Of a DNA stretch of 5,593 bases, positions 5,445-5,593 are shown piece by piece. The notes under the pieces are model-generated. The model did no database searches, had not been told where the DNA came from, and was given only the letters and a program-made list of their open reading frames with translations. Source of the stretch: Chloroflexi bacterium UBA6265 (GTDB taxonomy: Bacteria; Chloroflexota; Chloroflexia; Thermomicrobiales; UBA6265); NCBI GenBank assembly GCA_002440805.1, contig DJVD01000161.1, positions 15,797 through 21,389 of the forward strand, given 5' to 3'. Each line of letters begins with the position of its first letter. Positions within the stretch are counted from its first letter, which is position 1. The position numbers and the translations under genes were made by a program.

Positions 5445-5593
5445 TCCAGTAGGCCCATCCCTCACCGCAGGCCGACATGGATCGAGCGTAACCGAGTCCT
5501 CCAAACCAACAGCCAATTCGCCATCCGAACCTGCCCTGTGCCAGATCCCAGATCGGCCAGGGCGGGTGTTCGAGGCGTGCCTTCAGCAATTGA
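5445..5593. other. Gene-free 3' end of the window
   Basis: The only plus-strand ATG (5477) opens a four-codon ORF. Reverse-strand reading here runs antisense through the MuF-like gene and shows no protein-like character. The operon's tight packing ends abruptly at 5444. Apart from the long hairpin at 5526-5572 no promoter or ribosome binding site stands out. The next gene presumably begins beyond the window. Confidence 0.6.
5526..5572 (+). promoter_or_regulatory. Long imperfect hairpin downstream of the phage operon
   Basis: An extended stem closes on the 3-nt loop CCA (5548-5550). GATC (5544-5547) pairs with GATC (5551-5554), GCC (5540-5542) with GGC (5555-5557), GCCCTG (5533-5538) with CAGGGC (5558-5563), and CGAAC (5526-5530) with GTTCG (5568-5572). 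Small bulges occur at T5539 and A5543 and near 5564-5567. About 18-20 pairs form in total. No T run follows, so it is not a standard intrinsic terminator. It may stabilise the 3' end of the operon message, act as a processing site, or be a palindromic DNA element. Confidence 0.55.

Noticed and set aside
5526..5572. Bulged hairpin as an integron attC site
   Set aside because: Unpaired bases along one arm recall attC, but the outer arms (CGAAC and GTTCG) do not fit the RYYYAAC and GTTRRRY core boxes, and no integron cassette layout is present.
5068..5589. Reverse-strand ORFs covering the MuF-like gene and the 3' gap
   Set aside because: They run antisense through the clearly identified MuF signature, lack a convincing start site, and have low-complexity Arg/Pro/Gly-rich translations.

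Overview
This is a GC-rich bacterial or bacteriophage sequence with strong purine-rich Shine-Dalgarno sites. All supportable genes lie on the plus strand. It holds two unlike blocks. The left half (17-2752) is one large gene for a multi-pass membrane protein with alpha/beta-hydrolase motifs, which looks like a cellular or accessory gene. The right half (about 2750-5450) is a compact phage virion-assembly cluster. The host cannot be fixed from the sequence. A GAAC-N4-GTTC palindrome at 2854-2865 resembles the LexA box of Gram-positive and some other non-gammaproteobacterial lineages, but one site is weak taxonomic evidence.

Layout: the hydrolase gene is followed by a 280-bp gap. The gap contains a possible weak terminator (2797-2818), an AT-rich patch with a 14-bp palindrome overlapping a plausible -10 element (2841-2869), and a strong 12-bp hairpin (2984-3010) just before the ribosome binding site of the next gene. 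The phage cluster then reads portal protein (GTG start at 3033), head-tail adaptor-like protein (4364-4999), a possible 24-residue micro-gene (4999-5073), and a very short Mu gpF-like zinc-motif head protein (5070-5444). The last 149 bp have no gene but contain a long imperfect hairpin (5526-5572).

The phage genes are packed with ATGA, TGATG and ATGA stop/start overlaps, so they are probably one translationally coupled operon. The portal would form the DNA-entry ring of the procapsid. The adaptor-like protein would join the portal to the neck or tail. The MuF-like protein is of a type usually found inside or at the vertex of the head. No terminase, scaffold/protease or major capsid gene is visible. 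The position where a large terminase would commonly sit, just upstream of the portal, is instead occupied by the membrane hydrolase and a regulatory gap. The window is therefore either the edge of a prophage or phage with unusual gene order, or a remnant or satellite-like element. The most distinctive structural theme is palindromes and hairpins at or near gene boundaries in the phage half.
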